Below, in pieces: positions 51,922 through 62,455 of a DNA stretch of 64,000 nucleotides. A model generated the notes under the pieces. The model had not been told where the DNA came from. It saw only the letters and a program-made list of their open reading frames with translations, and made no database searches. The stretch is taken from the NCBI RefSeq assembly GCF_001625305.1, contig NW_017804576.1, positions 924,100-988,099 of the forward strand. Reading direction: 5' to 3'. Within the stretch, counting starts at the first letter, position 1, and each line of letters starts with the position of its first letter. Origin of the DNA: Branchiostoma belcheri. Its lineage: Eukaryota > Chordata > Leptocardii > Amphioxiformes > Branchiostomatidae. A program made the position numbers and the translations under genes.

Positions 51922-52269
51922 CGCGTCTGCTTGGAGTTCCGCCTGCAGCTGGCTGACACATTCAATAACTCATTGCCTGTTAGAGTTGCTAAATGTATAA
52001 ATATTGAAATCTAACGAATTTTTGTAGTAATATTATACAGTATTATATAACAAAAGTATATTTTGTTTGTTTGTGAATAGTTTTTCTAAGCTGAGTGTTT
52101 TTATTCTTATAATATTCTGGCACCTATGTTTATACTATAGGCCACCATAAAGATCGAGAGGCCCCAAAACATTGGTGACTGGGGGACCTCAAAATGGAGG
52201 AAATATGAAACAAGAAGTAGTAAATTTTGTAGTTTATTTCTAGCGATGTAAAACCTATTCCCGCAAGTC

Positions 52270-52574
52270 ATGGGTATCGGAAACACTCTCCTGCTGTCCC
52301 AGTGCACGGCATACGTGCTGGCACTGCTGTTATCGTTCTTCATGGCGGTTCCAATGGGCCAGAATCAGAGGAACTTTGACGGCAAGTGCCTGCTCTACGC
52401 GAGGGGAACTTGGAGTGTGAACGCGAGCTCGGAGGTTGGCTGGAGGATGGACGTCACCTACTGGGGCTCCCAGTCCGTCTGTAACTACTCCATCTACATG
52501 GGCGTCGTCACCATGATCGTGGCATTCGTGCAGGTCGTCAGGACCTCCTACTTCCTGTATAAGGGACTCGACAG
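52270..52574 (+). CDS. TMEM179: TMEM179 exon 1
   Basis: Residues 1-102: helix 1, an extracellular loop with the sequons NAS and NYS and a Cys pair, and helix 2 ending FLYKGLD. Donor gtatta. Confidence 0.9.
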
Positions 52575-55500
52575 GTATTAAACATGAACCAAAATAAACC
52601 TTCTTACTGTAGCCTTAGTCATGTTTTGCAAGTGTAACCCATTTGTATGAATTTTTATAATACGATAATACGAAGTTATCATATTATGTCTGTTCTGTCT
52701 ATCAGTCTACAAGCACTGTAAGATGAGTCTTTATTCTCTACTCTACTCCACTCTACTCTTAGTCTACTTTATGTTTAAGATGTAACGTTAATACTACACA
52801 GTCATATTTAGCAAAGCTAGACCTCCTTGATTCATCATCATCATCGTGTGAATTGTGGTCGCAGAACACAGTAATTATCCGCGACCCCCGGAGTCTATGA
52901 CGCGGGTATAGAAAGTAGTGCAGACAAACCTCTCGCATCCTGTCTAAAGCGACTTATGTGAGAGGTAGCCATGAATGAACTGCACTGTGTGGTAAGGAAA
53001 GGTATCGGCTTGTACACAGTATGAGTTGGATTGTGAAGATTTCCCTGTTCGTGTATAAATGCGCGGCATTAAGCAACCACGTTCCAGGGTGAGCCGGCTG
53101 CAGTTCCGTTGACCCCGATAGAGGGCCAAATCAAAGTGGTCGTCATTATGTTAAAAAACGATAACTTTTTTTGGTTTTCAGTTATTTTGTAGAATATACC
53201 GTATATTTCAACATATTAATTGGCCGTGATTCAATAGTGCACCCTACTATAATTTTTACCGCGTCGAAGTGAGTCACCTCGAGGTGCTTAACTATAGGAA
53301 TCCCCATAGGGCGAAAACTGTGTTCTGCTACCTTGTAGCCATGTTATCAGTTGACATAATCTGAGGTACAAGATTTTAAATTGTTTGGCTGAATATGATC
53401 CCACTCCTTACCTCTTTAGGATGTGTAACGTTATATATACAGAACTATGAAATGTTATCTTGAAAGTTCATCTGTGTTGGTAGAAGTCATTATGCAGCAA
53501 GTTTAATTTGGGTGAGTTTACAGTTTAAACTTGCTGCATAACTATGAAATGTAATGTAATGTTACGAAACTAATTATGTCATGTGATTATTGTGATGTCA
53601 TGTGACTGTCATGTGGAAACAATGCAGAGCATTGTTCTGTGTTTGAGTCAACAAACACTAGAACTGGCCTTTCATTTTAAATCGTGTTTTACCAACCAAC
53701 AATTTAAAACATTGGATTGTCACCATTGTTATGTACAGAAGCATTCTGTTATTGATCAGTGTAGCATTCAAAGGAAGGTTCCATTTTAAAAAGTTAGATT
53801 TTGATTTTTACACTTCTAATTCTCCACGTTAGAAGTTTTCATACCAGTTCCTATAAGTTATAACCAGTTCCCAGTTTCTCTTTCCAAAGTGTACATCAGA
53901 AATGCTACAAAACCTCATCAAGAACTGCTAGAGTGTTTTTTTTAATAATTCATGTACTACAATTCTTGTAGGTGACGCCAAATGGCCAAGTGGTAAAGGT
54001 AACTGGACAGGAGATCAAGAGGTCTTGGCCCCAATCTCTGGGATTTGCAGTGGAAGGAAAGGGCTAAGGTAGCCTCTGTCAGGCTTCAGAAGCAGCTGCA
54101 AAGAGTAGAAAATGTTCAAATAGACAGATAACATGCCAGGGGAGTCGGTCCTGTACTTATATCTACATCATTACTAAGAAGCGAGAAGAAGCCAAATTAT
54201 CGTAATTATTAGACCATACATGTATGTCCATAGTACATAGAATTAGCGCTAGCTTGTACATTGTATATATTTCTTGCAAACTGTAAACAAACTGTGACGT
54301 CTTTCCTGTGACCTGTACTGAACCCAGTGGATATTTGCGTACAATAAAGGTTTTCATTCATTCAATTTACCACTCCTGAGTATGTTATCTGAGTGTCTAT
54401 TTGGCCAGTTTCTACTCATTACAGCCACTTCTGAAGCATTGGAAGAGGCTAGGGGACTATGGGACTACAATGATATTGTTTTTTTTCTTACATCTTCCCC
54501 CTGTGCTGCTTCCAGCTCCCTCCTGGATGCCTTTGTGTCGAACTTCGTCCTGAAGGAAGGAGAGGCCGACTAGGGATGGGCTCCCCCTTCCAATACCTTA
54601 CCATAGATAAGGTGGATCAACAACCCACTGCACCGATGGCCTCAAAAAGGCTTGGAGGGACTGACTTTACCTAATGTTACCTTTTTTTCACATCTTGTTA
54701 CCTATCTTTTAACAGCTCTTTCCTGGACGCCTTTGTGTCATTTGTGACGAACTTCGTGCTGACGACGATGTTGTTCACGTCTGCCATCATCCTGACCATG
54801 GGACTGTCAGCCTGGTGCCAGGAGGTCACACAGCACATCTCCATGTCAGTAACTCCTGCTTATTAAGGTTTCCATTAGTGCTGCATACCGGTTCACTGGA
54901 CTTGGATCCGGACTTGAAATAATGTTTCGGTTCAAGTCCAAAAAACCTAAAAGTCAAGAACCGAGTCCGGACTCATTACCATAAAAGACCATTTCACATA
55001 CCCATTTTCTTTCCAAACCGCCTAAAACCTTCCATAGATTGCAAAAACTTTGCTGCAAAATGAAGAAAACATTGCCATTGGGCATCGTCAAGTACCGGCC
55101 TCCATGTTATGTGGCCAAAATTTCACCCAGACAACATTGCAAGGTACCCAACATGCAATTTTGTATATGCCATGGGTTTAGGTCCGGACTTACAAGTCCG
55201 GAGCTGAACCTAAACCTCTGGACTTGAATCCGGACCTGAACCTAAATGTGGGTTTAGGTATGCAGCACTAGTTTCCATATAGATCACCGTAGAAGTTAGC
55301 CACCAATCCATCCCTACGAGCTACTTGCCCGTTATAGTAGTCATCGCCGCCATTAGCTACAATATACAAAAATAAATCTATAAAAGCACTCGAGGAGTGC
55401 ACTATTCCTGGCTAACAGATAAATGAAGAGAGCTTGATCGCTTTACCCTGGTTACCTGACCTACTAGTATTTTAGATTCCAAGTCTTTATCCTCCCCTAT

Positions 55501-56498
55501 TTTCATAGAGGATAAAGACTCTGATAAAGGCTATGATCAGTTGTGCATTACAGTGAGTTTGTAGTTTGTGCCCACCACAGGTGTGAGGAAGCCCAGTACT
55601 CCAGCTGGCTGAACTGGAAGGGGATAGACACATCCTCCTTCTACATCCAGTTAGGGATGGTTCAGGTCTGTACAGCCTGTAGTATGCATCCCATAGCACA
55701 GATTTTACATGTAACACATGATATATGGACTAATGATGAGGTACACAGAATAATTTACTTTCAAGTTGCATACTAGTACATGTATGGCCACTAGGTTTGA
55801 TTCAGCACACACAACTTTCACAGAAAACAACTAAGCCCTGTCATCTACATGTATGCAATCTTTGATCTATTAGTACTAATTAAACGTTTCTTTGTGACTA
55901 TCAACTCTCTTGTGACTTACACTTATTATATGAAAGTCCTCATCGCTGATTTACATGTGTTTGTGACCATGTGGTTCCTTCTGTAGCATGGATACCGGAT
56001 AGTTCAGTGGTTAGTGACCTTAATGCCACTGGATCAAGAGATTGGGAGTTCAAATCCCAGGTGTTGTCAATGTTGCTCACCCGACATGCACAGTATTGTA
56101 AAGGGTTGCGGTCCTTAGAACGGGAAGTTAAGCTGTGGTCCACTGTTAATTGTTCTTGTTAAAAAAATCTAGGGGAATTTCATTTCTCCAAGACGAGATA
56201 TTTCTGGGTTCACGAAGAGACAGAGTGCATCTCGAAATTCCCCCAAAGTAGCTAATATTTATGTTGTGTGTACTATTTAAAAAATATTTGTCAAAAGTAG
56301 ATCACGATCACTTTCTTCCTGTTTCCCTCTGTCCAGTTTGGGAGCTGGTGTGGGTGGGTGTGCTGGCTGATTGCGACCATGCTGACCGGACTGAGGGTCT
56401 ACAACTACCACCAGCGGGAGGACATTCTGCGCAGTCTGCAGCGCGAGAAAGACCGCATGCTCGGCACAACCAGGGAGCAGAGGCCACTACTCATCTAG
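52270..56498 (+). CDS. TMEM179: Transmembrane protein 179-like, 4 exons
   Basis: Spliced product of 226 residues (human TMEM179 about 233, TMEM179B about 219). It has four predicted membrane helices: about 6-28, 68-92, 105-130 and 174-192. Family-like blocks are NTLLLSQCTAYVLALLLSFF, NFDGKCLLYARGTW, SSFLDAFVSFVTNFVLTTML, GLSAWCQEV and FGSWCGWVCWLIATMLTGLR, then the cytoplasmic RVYNYHQREDILRSLQREKD. In vertebrates the family is poorly characterised. The start follows an upstream region without a competing in-frame ATG. The stop lies inside a 36-bp tandem repeat. Exon 2 has a ghost copy at 54516. TMEM179 versus TMEM179B was not resolved. Confidence 0.9.
54068..54462. repeat. tagcctctacc foldback split by an insertion
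   Basis: Arms at 54068-54147 and 54368-54462. The middle has a polyadenylation-like acaataaaggttttc and (CATT)n tail, as a LINE 3' end. Confidence 0.7.
54516..54573 (+). pseudogene. Ghost copy of TMEM179 exon 2 start
   Basis: Preceded by a good acceptor (gctgcttccag) and intron bases resembling the true site. It encodes SLLDAFVSNFVLKEGEAD and a TAG, against SFLDAFVSFVTNFVLTTM in the true exon 140 bp downstream. It could act as an alternative last exon. Confidence 0.85.
54716..54844 (+). CDS. TMEM179: TMEM179 exon 2
   Basis: Residues 102-145: SSFLDAFVSFVTNFVLTTML, FTSAIILTMGLSAWCQEVTQ, HIS. Acceptor ctatcttttaacag, donor gtcagt. Confidence 0.9.
55581..55665 (+). CDS. TMEM179: TMEM179 exon 3
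   Basis: Residues 145-173: MCEEAQYSSWLNWKGIDTSS, FYIQLGMVQ. CEE followed by FYxQ resembles the human loop (CEELQ...FYDQFAIAQ). Confidence 0.9.
55990..56165 (+). mobile_element. Second tRNA-derived SINE family
   Basis: A box tagttcagtggttagtg, B box gagttcaaatccc, tail gttcttgttaaaaaaa. In TMEM179 intron 3. Confidence 0.75.
56337..56498 (+). CDS. TMEM179: TMEM179 exon 4 (last, with stop)
   Basis: Residues 174-226: FGSWCGWVCWLIATMLTGLR, VYNYHQREDILRSLQREKDR, MLGTTREQRPLLI, then TAG. Acceptor ctctgtccag. Confidence 0.92.
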   Translation, partial: FGSWCGWVCWLIATMLTGLRVYNYHQREDILRSLQREKDRMLGTTREQRPLLI

Positions 56499-56518
56499 CT
56501 GGCAACCACAGAGCAGAG

Positions 56519-56623
56519 TAGCCTGGGTGCCATCCTCTGTAGTTTCCACCGGCTCCCTAATGTCACTGGCTACCAAGGACATTAGGGAACCGGCAGAAAC
56601 TACGAAGGATGGCACCCAGGCTA
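56519..56623. mobile_element. 105-bp hairpin element
   Basis: Ends tagcctgggtgccatcc and complement. Flanked by agagcagag on both sides (9 bp). Confidence 0.87.
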
Positions 56624-56675
56624 AGAGCAGAGGTACCTACTCATCTAGATGGCAACCACAGAGCAGAGGCCCTTA

Positions 56676-57025
56676 GGCCTAGAAAAAAATGTTGTTTCCT
56701 GTTTCCCAACCAACCCTAGAAAGACCGGTGTGCCGACCCTGCCCTTTTATTTCTGGATTCCTGCAAGGGACATAATTTTTAAAGCTAATTGACCTTTTCT
56801 AGCTCCATGATCTGACACGTGATGAAACGTTGTACAATCTGTTTCCAACATTGACATTGAAAAATAAGTGTTCTCATGCAAGTTTTACTAAACTGTATTA
56901 TATAAGTTCAATCACTAGAGATCACCAAAGTCTAAAAAAGGGGAAAAAATAGATAATGCCTTAACCTATACGGACCTTAATTTTTTCAGGACCGAAACAG
57001 GAAACACAACATTTTTTCCTAGGCC
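56676..57025. mobile_element. MITE family D
   Basis: 350 bp, ends ggcctagaaaaaaatgttg and complement, TTA on both sides. Confidence 0.87.
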
Positions 57026-57059
57026 TTATCTAGATGGCAACCACAGAGCAGAGGCCCCT

Positions 57060-59804
57060 AAATGACAAGCTCATCAAATGCATTCAAGGAGTTTTTGTGA
57101 ATAATTTCATCTGGTTGGCAATAGATTGCAAGAAGGTTCTTTACTCAACAAGCAATGGGTTTTCACAGCCAACGTTTTGGTGACAGTCAGCCACCTAGTT
57201 CAGGGCAACAATGACTGGTTCTGATTCATACTGCAGCTAGGTGTCACTGCTGCAGTATTACAACTCAAACTCACAAGTTTAGTCCCAACGAGTGTTGTCA
57301 CAGTCGTTGCCCTGAAGAAGGTGGGAAATGGTCACTGAAATATATCGGACATAAACAACAGTACAGATAAAACAACAGAGAAAAGGAGTCTTCTCATACC
57401 AACATGATGAAAATATTCCCAGAAACTCCTCACAATGGAAAGGAGGAAGTCTTCATAGCATTTTTTACACTGCATTAGACTGATAGACCATTGAGGTGTG
57501 GTTGTAGTTTTGGTGAAATTGAGGCATTATAGCTCTTACACGTTGAACGTGCCTATTAGACATTGCAAAAGTCTACATTTTCAGTATATAACAAAAAATG
57601 CTATTAACAAAATGCTTCAGCAGCCACTACAAGCTGGGTACATTTCTGCTTGCTGCAATAATGTAACTTATTTCAGAAATTATTGCATGAAACATCAAAA
57701 TACAGCATTAAGTTAAAAACAAATCAATTCTGTCAGAGAGTTTCGTTTTGTTAGTTACTGGTTTGTGACTTCTACAGATTTCCCATGGCCCATTTTGTAG
57801 TGACTAATCTACTATATTCAAGTTTTGCATTGACATGACATGACAATGGTGTACATGCCTTACTATTGATTGGAAGTAGAGCTTGAATTACATGTGTAAA
57901 GAAATACTAGTAGTCAGTATTTATAATAGTTACTACAGCCAGTATTATCAGATATATTGGCTAGGTTTAGGTCTCATTGACAGTTCATATACATGTATGG
58001 CTCCAGTGACAATAGATATATAAAGGTGTAATGTATACTACATATCTATTTTTATTAGCTGGTTTCCTATCAGGTTTTGTAATAGCTTTTTTTCACTGTT
58101 CATATCAAGCTGTACCAATTTTACGTCATACAAAATATGGTTTACTGTAGCTGACTGCTAGTATATACTGAATAGTCTTCTGCATTTAAATGAAACATTC
58201 CTGTTTCGTCGTTGTATTAGAAAATGTTAGTGGCTACGGTAAATGATAGTGGGTTATGAAAGGTGATTGAATTTCTTCTGGAACTTTGGTTCCTAAAAGC
58301 AGGGTTTATTTGAATGTAGTGAGCAGGTACAAATACTAGTAAGTGGCTGTTCCTTCAAATATATCATGTGGTTCTCTATAATTGATTGCTGAAAAAATTT
58401 CAATCCTTTATAATATTGTTTAACCATGTAATACTATATATTTATCATTACTATTCAAATGCTATGATGTACATAATTTTCATGAAGTGAAGGGATCCAC
58501 AGTCATTAACCAAGATGCAATCTTATCTTTCCCCTGCTTGTATAGCCCTTGTACTGTGTGTGATAACTTTGTTTGAACACATGGAGCTGACGAGTAATGT
58601 AGAGGTAGTACAGAATGTACACATATCTAGTGTGGTATACAGGTGAAGAAAGAGTAGAAAACCTGGTCAAATAGATAACATGCCAGGGGAGTTGGTCTGA
58701 GAACAGTTTGTTGCTTTCCTGGCAGGCTGTCTGTCTACTCTTTCAAGCCACTTCTGAAGCCTGTTAGAGGCTATCAACTATAGCTTTTGGAGCTGGAGCT
58801 GGTTTGTGCTTCAAATGCTGCTTAAATATGTATAATGGTGTCTTACAGATATATTATATTTGGCGTACAGTTTATTTAATGTGTTATATGGTGGGAGTAG
58901 TTCAGTATGGACCTAACTGATGGATGCCTAATATGTTTCCAGGGAGCATAAAGCTCCTTGGTTATGTGAAGTTTTGAAGGAGTGTCCTCAAGTCCAACTT
59001 TCTAAGGTACAGACCAGGAAGAACACAGGGGCTTGTGTACAAGTATAGTTGGTGTTTAAAGTTTTTCTCCAGATGTTTACCATTTTATACTGTTAAGATA
59101 TAACCAGCATCTTCTCCAGCATAATCCTTTCATCTTTTGCAACTTTCTCCAATTTTATTCACAAAGCCCCAGTCCTTTCTGGTCTGTCCCAGAGTAGTAC
59201 AACATCTTGGCAGCCTGTAATGAAGATGACTGATATTGTTGTTTCAGGCATCCCATTGTAGAATATTGTGTCATAGAATTTCTGATTTGCAAAGAAATAA
59301 ACACTCCTAACATTAAAACAAGAATGATATTGCAATAAATATTTCTTTTCCACTGTATGTGTGCATACATATTGTAGGCATGCTAGTTGTCTATACGTTC
59401 ATTTAACAGCTTCGTTTATGCCTTGATATATACCACTGCGTATCTTGCATATAAAATTGTACTTACCTGGCAATGATATGTTCATACATAAACATTTGAA
59501 ATAAGAAGTTTTGAAACCAGCCCGACTTTTAATGGCAAGCTGGTTTATGGTATTACATGATAAATGATTAAAGAAGTGACGCCAGTCATGCGATAGATTT
59601 TATCCTCAGTGTATGTATAAATAAATCAAAACCATAAAGTCCTCTCCATTGTGAAAATTTACACAAAGATGTGCACCTGCTTTGTTACCAGATGCTGTAT
59701 AATTTCATATACTAGTATTTAAAGATGTCGTAGTGTAGCCCTTTTCATGGTTATTCAAATGTCTGATTAAAGCTATTAATAGCTACGTATACGTACAAAT
59801 ATGA
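57060..59804. other. Gap between convergent TMEM179 and KCNK genes
   Basis: AT-rich and fairly repeat-poor, probably long 3' UTRs of both genes. A decayed CGAAACGTTGG foldback lies at 57165-57350 and a tagcctctacc foldback at 58636-58772. No protein gene seen. Confidence 0.55.
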
Positions 59805-60350
59805 TTATTGCATCTTGTCCATTGCCATGTTCTCATAAACGTAGTCGTTATTCTCGGACTTCATGTCCACATGTGCCTGTCCAGCCGCCCCGTTGCTGTG
59901 AACCTTCTCCTGACGCCGGTTTTTAGTAACAGTTTTGGGCAGGTTGTATGACTCCGTCTTGTCCGGCTCATCTAGGCCCTGGATTCCCCGCTTCAACAGA
60001 TCGAACACCATGGCCAGGAAGGCCAGTCCGCTGGCGATCCAGAAGAAGACGAGGATCTTGTAAGCGGCCCAGTAGGACCTCCCCAGCTGCACTCCCGCCA
60101 CGTAGTCCCCGAACCCGATCGTGCTGAGCGACACGAACATGTAGTACAGGGCCTCCAGGTACGTCCAGCTCTCCACTAGCGAGATGACCAGTGCCGGCAG
60201 CAGGTAGAACAGAAACAGACCGAACGTGAACAGGCAGCACCAGACGACCCTCCGAACGGTGTTGGCGTTCCAGCCTCTGGAGATGTAGACGCGGACAGCT
60301 AAGTCCCGCACCAGCCCGCCGGGCAGTCTGCCGACGCCGTCCAGGAGAAC
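59805..60350 (-). CDS. KCNK: KCNK exon 4 (M3, second pore, M4, tail)
   Basis: Residues 208-388: VLLDGVGRLPGGLVRDLAVR, M3, YYMFVSLSTIGFGDYVAGV, M4, then a cytoplasmic tail with NLPKTVTKNRRQEK. Stop TAA. A decayed copy of its 5' half lies upstream of exon 1. Confidence 0.95.
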   Translation of the reverse strand, partial: VLLDGVGRLPGGLVRDLAVRVYISRGWNANTVRRVVWCCLFTFGLFLFYLLPALVISLVESWTYLEALYYMFVSLSTIGFGDYVAGVQLGRSYWAAYKILVFFWIASGLAFLAMVFDLLKRGIQGLDEPDKTESYNLPKTVTKNRRQEKVHSNGAAGQAHVDMKSENNDYVYENMAMDKMQ

Positions 60351-62194
60351 CTGTTTATGTTTGATTTGAAATTATGTGATGTACATGTATGCCTATTTTG
60401 GATCACTTATTCTTCAGTTACTTAAGTTCGTGCTTACCATTAAGTTAACTTATTTTAATTTGATTGTACATAAGTTTGTTCGGTTATTACTTTATGTTAT
60501 ATTGTTATCATTTTTATTGTGTTTGGGGATTGTCCCCCCAGGGTACATTGAAAAGCGGCCTTTAGGGCGATATGTCCCCTGGCTAAATAAATACATAAAC
60601 AGATAAACAAAACAAACCAGGTAGAGCGGGATGCCGATGAGCCCGTAGACCACGCACAGGGCCCTGCCTCCCCACGTGCTGGGCGCGATGTTCCCGTACC
60701 CGATGGTGGTGACCAGCGTTAGCGAGAAGCCGACGGCCGCCAGGAAGGACCACTGAGGCGGGGAGCTGTTCTGCTGGGTGCTGAGCGGGTCGAGACCCCG
60801 TCTGCCGGCCTGGTGGGCCTTCAGGATGATGTCATCCAGCTGCCTGTGATTATCATGAATGAATGGACGGATGAGTTAAGGAAGGAAGGAGGGAAGGAAG
60901 GAAGGAAAGTTTATTCATTTGTATCTTGCGACTACACGCCGCCCGGCCCAAGTGGGTTTAAAAGACACCATCAAAGGGGAACATCAAAATACAAAACGGT
61001 ACAGAGTCGAATGAAATCAAATCAAAAGGCAACATAGGAGGTGGATATACACAATATAGATGAGGTAGTTAGTAATCCTGAGTGCGCACGGTATACGTAC
61101 CTGTGAGTCAGGACCAGTAGAGGCATGTCGATGGTCTCGACGCAGCGTCCCTCCCTGGTCAGGTTCTGGCCCCTCTTGTTTACATAACTGACAACGGACT
61201 GTAGAACGGCCGTGACGTTTTCAGACGACACGCAGCCCAGCTGCTCGTGACAGTCCAGCTGGTCCAGCGCGGGCGGGGAGGGACTCTCCGAGGTCGTCCC
61301 GCCCTGGAGACAGTCGTGCGCGTCGTGGCTACCGACGAACCTTTTTTATTAGGCAACATGACAGAACACAAAGGTACAATTTTCACGCCACCGCTGAGAA
61401 AAGGGAATTAAAATTGACAATAACAGGTATAAATAACACAAAATATACATCAATTGACTTATATAGTCCAGAGTAACAATGATGTTATAGCAAAGCAGTT
61501 ATAGCATTGTGAATTGCGTTTAGTGTCAGCAATGTATGATTGGGTTAACGCCAGAATATTACAGTTGGTTTCTAGTGACAACAAGGGTGAACCCCTGAGA
61601 AGCAAGTCGACACAGGCTTGTCAGGATATCTGTATCTGTATGGCCGGTATAACCGCCTTTCGGCGTAACACACCAGCTCGTTGTTGGATAGGTTGTTCAA
61701 GTCGAAAATTGATCCTACTAGGTTCTGAAGAGTGCAGAGAAGATTTGCTCTTTGTTGGTCATAAATAGGGCAGTATAGTGACGATGACAATGAAGTTTAT
61801 TGCATATTCATGCCCCAGTGGGGCTAAATGCACTCTTTAGTTGCAAATAAGGATTAGGCAAACTTTGCTATGTTCTAGCTATATCTATGTCTATATCTAA
61901 GCTGTACATGTTTCTTCTCTCTTCTTTAGACATTCGTATACAAATTTACAGAGTTATCATAATACATCATGGCTAGCCGAAGACAAGATTTGTATGAAAT
62001 TCAATGTATCACCCCTGTTATAGTACGAAATGGACGAACCTTTCCAGCGTGCGGAGAAGTTCCTCCTGCTTTCGGAACAGGTCTTTCCGCATCTTCTCCT
62101 CCGCCTCCGCCTCCAGCCAGTGGAAGATCCCGCCGCCCGCGAAAATGTAGCCCACGAAGACGACCAGAAGCCCGACCAGCGTCAGCTTCCTCAT
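59805..62194 (-). CDS. KCNK: Two-pore-domain potassium channel (K2P, TREK/TALK-like), 4 exons
   Basis: Spliced product of 388 residues, normal for K2P leak channels, which dimerise in the plasma membrane and set resting potential. M1 is KLTLVGLLVVFVGYIFAGGG (about 3-22). A long extracellular cap loop carries Cys residues and sequons NVT, NLT and NSS. Filter 1 is TTIGYGN (T178-G182), M2 is LCVVYGLIGIPLYL, M3 is WCCLFTFGLFLFYLLPALVI, filter 2 is STIGFGD (T284-G288), and M4 follows with FFWIASGLAFLAMVFDLLKR. The tail ends NDYVYENMAMDKMQ. Filter 2 with GFGDYVAG points to the TREK/TALK side of the family; the exact human counterpart is not resolved. Confidence 0.93.
60358..60617 (+). mobile_element. 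LINE 3' tail filling KCNK intron 3
   Basis: Ends taaataaatacataaacag and (AAAC)n. It occupies nearly the whole 267-bp intron, and the KCNK donor is the complement of its tail. Confidence 0.7.
60618..60843 (-). CDS. KCNK: KCNK exon 3 (first pore and M2)
   Basis: Residues 132-207: RQLDDIILKAHQAGRRGLDP, PQWSFLAAVGFSLTLVTTIG, YGNIAPSTWGGRALCVVYGL, IGIPLYL. Donor gtttgt is formed by the complement of a LINE tail. Confidence 0.93.
60874..61040 (-). mobile_element. LINE 3' tail, antisense, with (GGAA)n
   Basis: ggaaggaagg run, then gtttattcatttgtatc and gccgcccggccc. In KCNK intron 2. Confidence 0.55.
61101..61340 (-). CDS. KCNK: KCNK exon 2 (extracellular cap)
   Basis: Residues 52-132: long, Cys-containing cap loop, longer than typical. 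Contains DCLQGG, LDCHEQLGC, sequons NVT and NLT, and a linker VETIDMPLLVLTHR. The acceptor CTAATAAAAAAG has no pyrimidine tract. Confidence 0.85.
61341..62039 (-). mobile_element. Intron-forming insertion (KCNK intron 1)
   Basis: The 699-bp intron is bounded by the 11-bp direct repeat aaaggttcgtc across both splice junctions and ends CTAATAAAAAAG. Inside are a CR1-like tail (61627-61680) and a LINE tail with gccccactggggc. Confidence 0.6.
62040..62194 (-). CDS. KCNK: KCNK exon 1
   Basis: Residues 1-52: M1 and the first cap helix HWLEAEAEEKMRKDLFRKQE. Start context cttccgtcATGAGG. Donor gttcgt is repeated at the exon 2 start (see findings). Confidence 0.88.
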
Positions 62195-62220
62195 GACGGA
62201 AGTTCAGACTTTACAAAGAC

Positions 62221-62455
62221 TGCGCAGTTGATGTAAATATGCAGTACAGGGACTACAGATACGTCCAGCTTTCCACAGGTGAAATGACCAGTGCCGGCAG
62301 CAGGTAGAACTTGAGAACTGAAGAGGCGAAACGTGAACAAGCAAAACAAGCCTTCTTACGGTGCTTGCTTTCCGGCTAGCCGTAGAAATGTAGACACGGA
62401 TGGCTAAATCTTGGCCACAAGTCCGCCAGGTGGCCTGCCAAAGGAGAACTCCAAC
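62221..62455 (-). pseudogene. Decayed copy of KCNK exon 4, 5' half
   Basis: Reads like LVRDLAVRVYISR...NTVRR and the M3 region on the - strand, but with frameshifts and stops. It lies just upstream of KCNK exon 1, so it is either a remnant of a second tandem KCNK gene or a displaced exon copy. Confidence 0.8.

Larger units (their letters stand above)
56475..57058 (+). repeat. 36-bp tandem repeat over the TMEM179 stop
   Basis: Three units: 56475-56510, 56625-56660 and 56661-57050 (split). Each has ctcatctag or ttatctag and ggcaaccaca. A 105-bp hairpin and a 350-bp MITE interrupt the array. Confidence 0.9.

Noticed and set aside
59968..60240. Second - strand frame within KCNK exon 4
   Set aside because: Out-of-frame shadow of GC-rich coding sequence; the true frame has the M3, pore and M4 motifs.
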